This document shows positions 45,260 to 52,669 of a DNA stretch of 64,000 nucleotides, piece by piece; within the stretch, counting starts at the first letter, position 1, and every line of letters starts with the position of its first letter. Origin of the DNA: Hyphomicrobiales bacterium (GTDB taxonomy: Bacteria; Pseudomonadota; Alphaproteobacteria; Rhizobiales; Aestuariivirgaceae); contig JALXCV010000055.1 of NCBI GenBank assembly GCA_026990765.1, forward strand, positions 1-64,000, in the 5' to 3' direction. The notes beneath the pieces were generated by a model. The model had not been told where the DNA came from. It saw only the letters and a list, made by a program, of their open reading frames with translations, and searched no databases. Made by a program: the position numbers and the translations under genes.

Positions 45260-47320
45260 TCAGCGCAGTGCTGCCTCGATATTGCCACCATCAACGGTGA
45301 TTAAATGGGCTGTGGTGCGCTCGCTAAGGGCAAGGGCTACAAAAGCATCTCCCACATGGCGCGCTTCCACCTCGCGTTTCAACAGGTTGCCGGCCATATA
45401 GGTCTCTTCATCAATGCCGCGGGCTTTGGAGCGCTCGGCTATGAAGGCATCATCCAAAAGGCCAGAGCGAATCCGGTCGGCATTTATGCCATTGACCCTG
45501 ATGCCGGATGAACCAAGTTCCAGGGCCAACTGGCGAAGCAGAAAGAATGTGGTTGCCTTTGGCATGCCATAGGCGCCGAAATTCTTGCCCGGATTTACTG
45601 CCTGTTTGGATACGTTAAACAATATCTGGCCACCACGCCCCTGTTTGGCAAAAACTGTAGTGGCTGCTTTTGAAAAGGCGTAATGGGAAAAGAAATTAAG
45701 CTCAAAGCTTTTGCGGAACACGGCCTCATCAAGCTCGACAACGGCTCCCCCCCATGCTGCTCCGGCATTGGAAACCAGAATATCCAGCCCGCCAAACCTT
45801 GAAATGCAGGCATTTACAGCTTCTTCGGCGGCACCTTTTCTGGTTATGTCCATGGCAATGCCGCCATGGTTCGGGCCAAGTTCTTCAAGGGCCCTGGCAA
45901 GGGCTTTTTCTTCCAGATCGACAATGAATATATTTGCACCCCTTGCCATGAATGATCTGGCGGTTGCCATGCCGATTGCGCCACCCCCGCCGGTAATCAT
46001 GACGATATTGCCGGTGAGTTTGGGCGGTTTGGCCTTGCCAAGCTTTGCCTGTTCCAGCGACCAGTATTCCATGTCGAACAGATCATGTTCGCCAACCGGC
46101 TGATATCCGCCACAGGCTTCACCCTTGATCATGACTTCAATATTCTGTTCAGCAAGGTCGGCGGTGATAGTGGCGGCTCTGGCATCGGCTCCAAAACCGA
46201 CAAGGCCGATATCTTCTATCCAGGCAAAATTTGGTGATGGTTGCAGCAGAATTTTTTCATCATCAAAACGTGGGGCATTGCGATCAAAATATGCCCTGTA
46301 ATCAGTTATATAGGCATCAACCGCCCTTTCGATTGCGGCACGGCCCTCAATCTGCATTTTACGGCTTATAAACAAGGGGTAATTCTTGGTGCGAATCACA
46401 TAATCAGGTGTGGCAAGGCCGCGACGGGCCAGGTTGGCTATATCATTTCGGGCAAGGAATTGCATGACCAGATCATTATTGCGCCAATCCATTACCGGCA
46501 TTGGCTGATCGCGATTGCCGGTGAATTCTGCATTGCGATTGCCAAGAATGCCGCGCAGCATGGGCAGGATGTTTGCAGTCGATGAATTGTCAGTGCTGAT
46601 CGCAACCGGTTTTGCCTGATCACTCATATGTTTGGCAATCCAGCTTTCAGCCATATTGGTCTGTTCTATCAATCGGTCATATGATTGTCTGGCAGTGTCA
46701 CCAAAGGCAAAATGGCCGTGATTGAGCAGTAACAGTCCTTCAACCTGCGGGTTTTTCTCATAGATTTCAGCGGCTGTCCTGGCAAGGGCAAAACCGGGTT
46801 TGGCAAAGGGGACAATGGCAATCTTGTCGCCATAGATTTCCTTCACTGCAGCTTGCGGGTCGGGCAGGTCAGCCAGAACCAGCATGGCGGTAGCATGGGT
46901 GTGGTCGATGAATTTGTGCGGCAGATAGGCATGTAGCAAAATTTCGACCGATGGATTGGGTCCGGTGGAGTCCAGCATGTTCTGGCGCATGATATTGACC
47001 ATGTCCGCATCTGACAGGCTGTCAAGCTGGCGAAGCTGTCTTAATGGCTCAAGCTTTACTGCAGGCATTGAGGCTGCATCGATCTGCTCAAGATCAATCC
47101 CTGACCCCTTGATATGGATGACTTCAACCGGTTTGCCAAAAATATCTTTCACAGTAAGTTTGCAGGAAGTATTGCCGCCGCCATGCAGTACCAGATTGTG
47201 ATCAGCGCCAATCAGCCGGGATGAATAAACCCGCAATGCCAAATCCTGATCATTGGCGCTATTGCCGGATTTTTCTACAATATCAGCGGCTTTTTTATCA
47301 TTCCAGTTGTTGGATACCAT
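45260..47320 (-). CDS. Class II aldolase / short-chain dehydrogenase fusion
   Basis: 686 aa. The N-terminal part (about 1-400) is a class II (RhaD/FucA-like) zinc aldolase: NLVLHGGGNTSCK, VIHIKGSG, FIDHTHATAMLVL and LLLNHGHFAFGDTA supply the phosphate and metal ligands. The C-terminal part (from about 425) is an SDR: IVMITGGGGAIGMA, then YGMPK as the YxxxK. This fusion is usually annotated as bifunctional rhamnulose-1-phosphate aldolase/lactaldehyde dehydrogenase; related aldolases cleave methylthioribulose-1-phosphate or 5-deoxyribulose-1-phosphate. There is no rhamnose kinase or isomerase here, but mtnK-mtnA lies 11 kb away. ATG 47320 follows AGGAAA. Divergent from the SorC regulator, with an operator-like repeat between. 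Confidence 0.92.
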   Translation of the reverse strand: MVSNNWNDKKAADIVEKSGNSANDQDLALRVYSSRLIGADHNLVLHGGGNTSCKLTVKDIFGKPVEVIHIKGSGIDLEQIDAASMPAVKLEPLRQLRQLDSLSDADMVNIMRQNMLDSTGPNPSVEILLHAYLPHKFIDHTHATAMLVLADLPDPQAAVKEIYGDKIAIVPFAKPGFALARTAAEIYEKNPQVEGLLLLNHGHFAFGDTARQSYDRLIEQTNMAESWIAKHMSDQAKPVAISTDNSSTANILPMLRGILGNRNAEFTGNRDQPMPVMDWRNNDLVMQFLARNDIANLARRGLATPDYVIRTKNYPLFISRKMQIEGRAAIERAVDAYITDYRAYFDRNAPRFDDEKILLQPSPNFAWIEDIGLVGFGADARAATITADLAEQNIEVMIKGEACGGYQPVGEHDLFDMEYWSLEQAKLGKAKPPKLTGNIVMITGGGGAIGMATARSFMARGANIFIVDLEEKALARALEELGPNHGGIAMDITRKGAAEEAVNACISRFGGLDILVSNAGAAWGGAVVELDEAVFRKSFELNFFSHYAFSKAATTVFAKQGRGGQILFNVSKQAVNPGKNFGAYGMPKATTFFLLRQLALELGSSGIRVNGINADRIRSGLLDDAFIAERSKARGIDEETYMAGNLLKREVEARHVGDAFVALALSERTTAHLITVDGGNIEAALR

Positions 47321-47423
47321 GGTATTGTTTCCTTTTAGAGGCAAATCAGCTAGGGTTTGTTGCTTGAGTTTGTGTCGCCGCTTCTACAAGAAACAGAAAC
47401 ACTCTAGTCTGGTATTGTACATA

Positions 47424-47454
47424 ATTTGACAAATGTCAGCAAGTGTTGTCAAAT
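47424..47454. promoter_or_regulatory. Inverted repeat in the divergent aldolase/sorC promoter
   Basis: ATTTGACAA (47424-47432) and TTGTCAAAT (47446-47454) form a perfect 9-bp inverted repeat with a 13-bp spacer, 18 bp before the SorC start. The left arm is itself part of a TGACA-AA-TGTCA palindrome (47427-47438). Likely operator for the SorC protein, controlling its own gene and the divergent fusion. The core TTGACAA is shared with the repeat at 31404-31429. Confidence 0.65.
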
Positions 47455-47472
47455 ACCTAAGTGAGGTAATAA

Positions 47473-48441
47473 ATGACACCAGTAATCAAAAGACGTACTA
47501 CCGGCCAGATCAGCGGTGAGAATATCGTTATCGAAGCGGCCTGGATGTATTATCATGATGGTATGAACCAGTCGCAGATCGCCAAGGCGCTGGAAGTATC
47601 AAGGGCAACTGTGGTGAATTATCTGCAGGAAGCCAGAGAGCGCGGATTTATTCGCATATCGCTTGATCCTGAAATCTTCACTACCCACCGGCTGGCTCAG
47701 GAAATACGTGAACGCTTTGGTTTGCAGGCAGCTTTTGTATTGCCTGATGGTATTGGCTCCAGCGAAGAAGCCCTTGTCAGGGTGGCGCGCGGGGCGGCTG
47801 ACTGGTTGCCATCATTGTTGGAACCGGGTGACAGGCTTGGGGTGTCGTGGGGGCGAACAGTATATGAAGTTGCCGAAGCGTTGCATCAAACCAAGACCCG
47901 GGACATTACAGTGGTGCAACTGGTGGGTTCAATGGCAACGCCTTACGGATTTACCACTGAAATCTGTTCAGCCCATCTGGCCCAGCGATTGGGCGCGACA
48001 TGTATAAACCTGCATGCACCGGCTATTTTGAACAGTTCTGAACTGACATCACAATTAAAGAGCGAACCGATTATCAAATCACAGATTGAGGCGCTGTCGC
48101 ATTGCAACAAATCGATTTTTGCTGCCGGGTCATGCAAACCCAACAGCCATATTGTATCAAGCGGGGTTGCCAGTGCTGATGAGCTTGAATGGTATGTTGA
48201 TCACGGGGCAACCGGGGTGTTATGCGGGCGTTTTATTGACCGCAAGGGTAAACTGGTTCCCGGTTCCCTTGATGACCGGATGATAGGGGTGGAACTGGAC
48301 AAGCTGATAGGGCTTGAAATGGGGATGCTGGTATCGCTGGGCTCTGACAAGGTAGTTGCGATGCTGTCGGCCATTGCCGGTGGTTATGTAACCCATCTGG
48401 TTACCAGTCAGGAAACGGCAAAGGCCATGCTGGAGCAGTAA
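47473..48441 (+). CDS. SorC/DeoR-type sugar-responsive transcriptional regulator
   Basis: 322 aa. The N-terminal helix-turn-helix is AAWMYYHDGMNQSQIAKALEVSRATVVNYLQEARERG (spread over about 20-56). A phosphosugar-binding SorC domain follows (about 62-320), with LGVSWGRTVYEVAEAL and the closing GGYVTHLVTSQETAKAMLE. These regulators respond to a phosphorylated sugar effector. Divergent from the aldolase-SDR gene and 18 bp from an inverted repeat, so it very probably controls that gene and perhaps the mtnK locus. It is convergent with the LysR gene, 4 bp apart. Confidence 0.94.
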   Translation: MTPVIKRRTTGQISGENIVIEAAWMYYHDGMNQSQIAKALEVSRATVVNYLQEARERGFIRISLDPEIFTTHRLAQEIRERFGLQAAFVLPDGIGSSEEALVRVARGAADWLPSLLEPGDRLGVSWGRTVYEVAEALHQTKTRDITVVQLVGSMATPYGFTTEICSAHLAQRLGATCINLHAPAILNSSELTSQLKSEPIIKSQIEALSHCNKSIFAAGSCKPNSHIVSSGVASADELEWYVDHGATGVLCGRFIDRKGKLVPGSLDDRMIGVELDKLIGLEMGMLVSLGSDKVVAMLSAIAGGYVTHLVTSQETAKAMLEQ

Positions 48442-48445
48442 TGAG

Positions 48446-49327
48446 CTATTCAGCAGCCAGTAAAGGCTGGTTGATCTGGCAATAGCTGTCAGCAATGTGG
48501 TGGGCCAGAGCATCAATGGCGCTGTTTGAGGTGTTTTGAGCGCGAAGCAGGCCTATATTGAATTCACCAATAGTCGGGAACCCGTCCGCTTCGGTCAGAA
48601 CCCGCATTCCGGGGCGGATTACCAGACGGGGCATGGCTGCGATTGCCAGCCCGGACAAAACGGCTGCGGCAATTGCATTGGAATTATCACTTGAATAGGC
48701 AATGCGGTAATTATGGTTGCCCTGTTCAAGCGAATCTATGGCCTTTTGCCGCCATGTGCATCCATGATTGGTCAGGGCAACGGGTATTACTTTCTGCTCA
48801 TGGGGATAATGGCGGATTGAAGTCATCCACACCAGTGCTTCGCGGCGCACTATGGTGTCGGCGTAAATCTTCCTGCCTGTGGTCACAATTGCCAGATCAA
48901 GCCTGCCAGCTTCAATGGCATCGGCCAGATCAAAGCTTGAATTACATTCAACCGAAACCTGAATATGAGGGTGTGAGCGGGCAAAACGGGCGAGAATTTC
49001 CGGCAGCATCTGGTCAGCATAATCATCGGGCGTGCCCATGGTGATGCTGCCTGCCAGTTCCGGCTGGTGAAAGCTGGAGACGGCTTCATCATTCAGGCGG
49101 ATTATCCGGTGGGCATATTCAAGCAGTTTTTCACCATCATCGCTCAGCCGGTTCAGCCGCCCGTGTTTCGTGAACAGGCTGCGGCCAATAATTTCTTCCA
49201 GTCGTTTCATCTGCATGGAGACAGCGCTCTGGGTCTTGTTGACCTCAATTGCAGCCCTGGTGAAATTGCCATGTCTGGCAATGGCGGTGAATGTCTTGAG
49301 CAGGTCAATGTCGAGATTATGCGGCAT
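48446..49327 (-). CDS. LysR family transcriptional regulator
   Basis: About 293 aa. Winged helix-turn-helix at 1-65 (LLKTFTAIARHGNFTRAAIEVNKTQSAVSMQMKRLEE spans the motif), then a periplasmic-binding-like effector domain (about 90-285). ATG 49327 has a GGA at usable spacing; the longer frame to 49342 is possible. It is divergent from a small DUF1127 gene, and LysR proteins commonly control the divergent neighbour. The effector is unknown. Confidence 0.93.
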   Translation of the reverse strand: MPHNLDIDLLKTFTAIARHGNFTRAAIEVNKTQSAVSMQMKRLEEIIGRSLFTKHGRLNRLSDDGEKLLEYAHRIIRLNDEAVSSFHQPELAGSITMGTPDDYADQMLPEILARFARSHPHIQVSVECNSSFDLADAIEAGRLDLAIVTTGRKIYADTIVRREALVWMTSIRHYPHEQKVIPVALTNHGCTWRQKAIDSLEQGNHNYRIAYSSDNSNAIAAAVLSGLAIAAMPRLVIRPGMRVLTEADGFPTIGEFNIGLLRAQNTSNSAIDALAHHIADSYCQINQPLLAAE

Positions 49328-49437
49328 GATATATTCCATCATAATAATTGATGAAACACATTAAAACAATTCGTTGGACTGATCAATGCCGTTGATTCAT
49401 ATTGTGATCACAGACGATGAAGAAAAGGAGACAGCAA

Positions 49438-49695
49438 ATGACACATCAATCAATTGCACGGCGCGAATTATTCTTACAAGGCTACACTACTGGTGCCGTA
49501 AAGTTCCTTTTCAAGAACTGGATGATACGCCGCCGCATAAGGGCATTGGCTGGTTATGAGACATCTGTGCTTGATGATATCGGGGTCACCCGTGAAGAAG
49601 TCATCTGGGCATCTCGCCTGCCACTATCGGTGAATTCTGCCATTGCCTTGCAGGATCGCTCATGGCGTCGCCGCAATAACCGGTTTGATTTGTAG
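49438..49695 (+). CDS. DUF1127 small basic protein
   Basis: 85 aa and strongly basic (many Arg). The C-terminal half carries the DUF1127 pattern: RRRIRALAGYETSVLDDIGVTREEVIWASRLP broken over about 34-65. In other Alphaproteobacteria DUF1127 proteins bind RNA or affect phosphate and carbon metabolism. AAGGAG seven bases before ATG 49438 fixes the start. Probably controlled by the divergent LysR gene; the 110-bp gap between them carries two TGATCA copies (about 49379 and 49406). Confidence 0.88.
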   Translation: MTHQSIARRELFLQGYTTGAVKFLFKNWMIRRRIRALAGYETSVLDDIGVTREEVIWASRLPLSVNSAIALQDRSWRRRNNRFDL

Positions 49696-49747
49696 GGTTT
49701 TCAGGTTTCACGATGACAGCTTGACAACAGTTTTCATGGTTCACTCC

Positions 49748-49813
49748 CGGAGCCGCCACCCAGGCTCCGTAACTTGGCCGGTTGCTTTTAATGCAATCGG
49801 CCAATTCTTTTTG
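49748..49813 (+). terminator. Double hairpin terminator after DUF1127 gene
   Basis: Two stem-loops in a row: CGGAGCC/GGCTCCG (49748-49754 and 49763-49769), then GGCCGGTTGC/GCAATCGGCC (49776-49785 and 49793-49802) with one G-U pair, followed by AATTCTTTTT. The second is a strong intrinsic terminator. The 3' end of the convergent DUF937 gene lies 24 bp beyond. Confidence 0.8.
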
Positions 49814-49836
49814 TCAGTTTGCTCACCCGGTAATGC

Positions 49837-50631
49837 TTACCGGCGCAAATGACGCTCGACTGAATTGAGCAGGTCATCAGCAGCATTGCCGGTTGAGGAA
49901 CTGCCACCGAGAAAATCATCCAGCACTGACCGGCTGCGGCCTATCACGTCTTCATTATAGCCGCCAGACCCGGTTGCTGTTTCATCATCACCACCCAGCA
50001 TGTCTGACAAAAGATCATCAAGGCCGCCTGAATGTGGTTGCGGGGCCCGTGTTCGTGAACGCCTTGAACTACCACCACCCAGAACCTGGCCGAGAATGTC
50101 ACCCAGTCCGCCGCCGCCGCGCGATGATCCACCGCCCAGTACCTGGCCCAGAATATCGCCAAGGCCGCCACCAGTTTGCTGTCTGGGGGCCGGGGCGGCA
50201 GTTGCACCACCACCCATCATCTTTTTGGCTACAGAGCCAAGCACCATGGTGGCAACGACCGGCAGCAGTTTTTTCAAGACGGATGATCCTATGCCAGATG
50301 AGCTTGCCGCCTGCATGGCAACGGCGCGGCTGACATCCTTGGAGCCAAAGACATGGCCTAAAATGGCATTGCCATCGCTGGCAGCATCAGAAAGGCGCAA
50401 ATTTTCAGGTTCATCAAGATACTGGCTGTGATTGCCCTTTTGCAGGGCCTGAACCAGATTGACCACCCCGTCTGGAGAGGAAGCCATATTGCGGCGCAGG
50501 CCTGCTGCAACAATCGGGGCCAGTTGCTGCATGGCAGTGGCTGTCTGTTGCTCATCAAGTCCCAACTGGGCACCAATGGCACCAAGATTGTTGCCGGTTT
50601 GTGACTGGGTTAAAAGATCAAGTAGTTCCAT
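49837..50631 (-). CDS. DUF937 family protein with Gly-rich repeats
   Basis: 264 aa. The first 150 residues match DUF937 (YidB-like): LLTQSQTGNNLGAIGAQLGLDEQQTATAMQQLAPIVAAGL, and a hydrophobic VLKKLLPVVATMVLGSVAKKMMGGG. The C-terminal 100 residues are low complexity and hold a near-perfect tandem repeat GGGLGDILGQVLGGGSSR (two copies), then a third diverged copy SGGLDDLLSDMLGG. The function of the family is not known. It lies downstream of an Arg-rich-tail protein whose N-terminus resembles it, on the same strand. Confidence 0.85.
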   Translation of the reverse strand: MELLDLLTQSQTGNNLGAIGAQLGLDEQQTATAMQQLAPIVAAGLRRNMASSPDGVVNLVQALQKGNHSQYLDEPENLRLSDAASDGNAILGHVFGSKDVSRAVAMQAASSSGIGSSVLKKLLPVVATMVLGSVAKKMMGGGATAAPAPRQQTGGGLGDILGQVLGGGSSRGGGGLGDILGQVLGGGSSRRSRTRAPQPHSGGLDDLLSDMLGGDDETATGSGGYNEDVIGRSRSVLDDFLGGSSSTGNAADDLLNSVERHLRR

Positions 50632-50664
50632 GGGTTGTTGCCTCCGTAAAATTTCAGTTTTGAC

Positions 50665-51312
50665 TTAATCACGAAACAGGTCGCCGATCAAATCCTCAAG
50701 GTCAGGTTTTTTGCGCCTTCTGGTCCGCCGTTTCCTCCTGCGGGTGGTAGTGCGACGCCTGTAGCTTCGCCTGCGGCCATAGGTTCGCCTTGTGCGGTAA
50801 CGGCGGCGACGGCGCGGGCGGGTTGCGTCTTTTATGGCCCTGATTATACCCTTGATTATGGCATCAATAAGCATGGACCAGATTGAAGGACCGCCATCAT
50901 CAGCCAAAGCAGCACTCATCATTGACTGGTTGCGGTTGGCCATGGCAGCTATGGTGTAGGTGGCAGCAAAGGCGCTCAGCTGTTTCCAGCTTTCAGGATC
51001 GACATCATCTGGTGCGGGCGGCAGGTCATTTCCATATAGATGGGTGAGAATATCCTCACCATCTTCCAAAGCACCTTCTGAAAATGACCAGTCAGGGTTT
51101 TCAAGGTAGTTTTGCTGTTCTTCATCATCGAGTACTTCAAACAGAAGTTGATAGTCTTGCGGGTCGTTTTCAGCTTTTTGTCGAACCTTTTCAGCTATTT
51201 GCGGTATCAGCTGCCCTAGCAACTCACCTGCATCGTCAATATTGGTATTATTGCCCAGATCATCGATCAGGGTGCCATTATTGGCGTTGCGTATAGTTTC
51301 AAGAATGCTCAT
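50665..51312 (-). CDS. Unknown protein with extreme Arg-rich tail
   Basis: 215 aa. The N-terminal 150 residues are acidic and helical (starting MSILETIRNANNGTLIDDLG, rather like the DUF937 N-terminus) with a hydrophobic helix SIWSMLIDAIIKGIIRAI near 146-163. An abrupt basic tail follows (about 165-202) that is mostly Arg, Lys, Thr and Tyr, then an acidic end, DLEDLIGDLFRD. The tail could bind nucleic acid, polyphosphate or membranes. The start overlaps the MATE stop (ATGA), giving translational coupling. The frame is open upstream to 51624 but that part lies inside the MATE gene. Not recognised as a named family. Confidence 0.75.
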   Translation of the reverse strand: MSILETIRNANNGTLIDDLGNNTNIDDAGELLGQLIPQIAEKVRQKAENDPQDYQLLFEVLDDEEQQNYLENPDWSFSEGALEDGEDILTHLYGNDLPPAPDDVDPESWKQLSAFAATYTIAAMANRNQSMMSAALADDGGPSIWSMLIDAIIKGIIRAIKDATRPRRRRRYRTRRTYGRRRSYRRRTTTRRRKRRTRRRKKPDLEDLIGDLFRD

Positions 51313-52664
51313 TTGCCGGTTTTCTCCAACCTTGATATCAAAACATAGGCGGCGATGACTGCCAGAATGCCGAATATGGCTATTCCGGCTGCATATCCGG
51401 CCATAATGCCTTTTGGTCCCCAATAATAGGCACCGATATGGACAAAGGGAATAGTTCCGATTGTCGCCTTGCCCCAGTTGAACATGGTGGACCATACCGG
51501 TTTGCCAAGATTGTTGAAGCTGGCCTGGGCCACATATTGCGATCCGGCAAATATCCAAACCCATGCAACCCACAGGCAAAAGAAAGATACAAGTTCGCCA
51601 GCTTCTCCCCTGGCGTGGAACCATACCGGAATTTTGGCTGACAGTAATATCAGGATGGTGGCCACACCAAGAGTGTAGGCAGCGTTCAGCATCAAGGATT
51701 TTGATATGGTCTCGCGCAGCCGGTGCATCTGTCCGGCCCCAAAATTTTGACCGATTATCGGGCCAACAGCTCCTGAAAGTGAAAAGATCAGACCGAATGA
51801 CAGGGGCACCAGCCGGTTAATGATGGCAGTTCCGGCAACAGCTTCATCGCCAAACGGGGCGGTGATGCGGGTTATGTAGGCCATGGCAAAGGGAGTTGCC
51901 AGCTGGGTGGCAATAACCGGAAAGGCTATGGCGGATATGGCTTTGGCATCGCTGGTGAATTTTTTGAAGTTGAATGGTGCCAGAAATTTATGGGTTTTCT
52001 GCAAACCGTAAAGACCGGCCAGAAATGAAATCAGGTTGGCTGATACTGTGGCAATGGCAGCGCCCCTGATTGACAGATCAAACCCGAAAATAAATATCGG
52101 ATCAAGAATGGCATTGCCTATGGCGCTTAGCAGGGTAACATACATGGCCCGGCGGGCATCGCCCAGGGCGCGCAGGATGAAACTGAAACTGAGCGCTCCA
52201 CCCATTAGCGGAAATCCCAGGGCTACGGTGTTGAGATATGTCTGGCCATATTGCGTAGTTGTGCCGCGCGCGCCCAGAAATGTCAGTACATCACCGGCAA
52301 ATAACCAGACGCTTATTGTAACCAGCATTGGTACAATAATTGAAACCGTCATGGTGCTGGTTGCATATTGCCTTGCCCGCTCAATGTTTCCTGCTCCAAG
52401 ATTGCGGGCGACAAGAGCAGATGCGGCAATGCCTATGCCCAGTGAAAGGGACAGGGCAGAAAAGGCAATCATCCCGGAAAAGCCGATGGCAGCGGTGATT
52501 TCGGTTATGCCGAGCAGTGACAGAAAATACAGATCGGCAAAATCCACCAGAAAAAACGCCATCAGTCCGATGGCGCTGGTCAAGGTCATGATCACTACAT
52601 GGTTGAGGATTGAACCGGTTAGGAAGCGGGCCTGTCCTGATTTTGGTTGCTGATCAGAACTCAC
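51309..52664 (-). CDS. MATE family multidrug/metabolite exporter
   Basis: 451 aa with 12 predicted helices in two six-helix halves. Family blocks are GAILNHVVIMTLTSAIGL-like start (here GSILNHVVIM), FVDFADLYFLSLLG, and VGPIIGQNFGAGQMHRLRE in the second half, the mirror of SALVARNLGAGNIERARQ in the first. The substrate is not predictable. GTG 52664, six bases after the tldD stop, gives the usual length; the longer frame would overlap tldD by about 90 bp. Probably in one operon with tldD upstream and the Arg-rich protein downstream. Confidence 0.9.
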   Translation of the reverse strand: MSSDQQPKSGQARFLTGSILNHVVIMTLTSAIGLMAFFLVDFADLYFLSLLGITEITAAIGFSGMIAFSALSLSLGIGIAASALVARNLGAGNIERARQYATSTMTVSIIVPMLVTISVWLFAGDVLTFLGARGTTTQYGQTYLNTVALGFPLMGGALSFSFILRALGDARRAMYVTLLSAIGNAILDPIFIFGFDLSIRGAAIATVSANLISFLAGLYGLQKTHKFLAPFNFKKFTSDAKAISAIAFPVIATQLATPFAMAYITRITAPFGDEAVAGTAIINRLVPLSFGLIFSLSGAVGPIIGQNFGAGQMHRLRETISKSLMLNAAYTLGVATILILLSAKIPVWFHARGEAGELVSFFCLWVAWVWIFAGSQYVAQASFNNLGKPVWSTMFNWGKATIGTIPFVHIGAYYWGPKGIMAGYAAGIAIFGILAVIAAYVLISRLEKTGK

Positions 52665-52669
52665 CGCGT

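Noticed and set aside
45260-47320. Rhamnose catabolic operon
   Set aside because: Only the aldolase-SDR fusion and a SorC regulator are present; kinase, isomerase and mutarotase genes are missing, so a rhamnose assignment is not supported by context.
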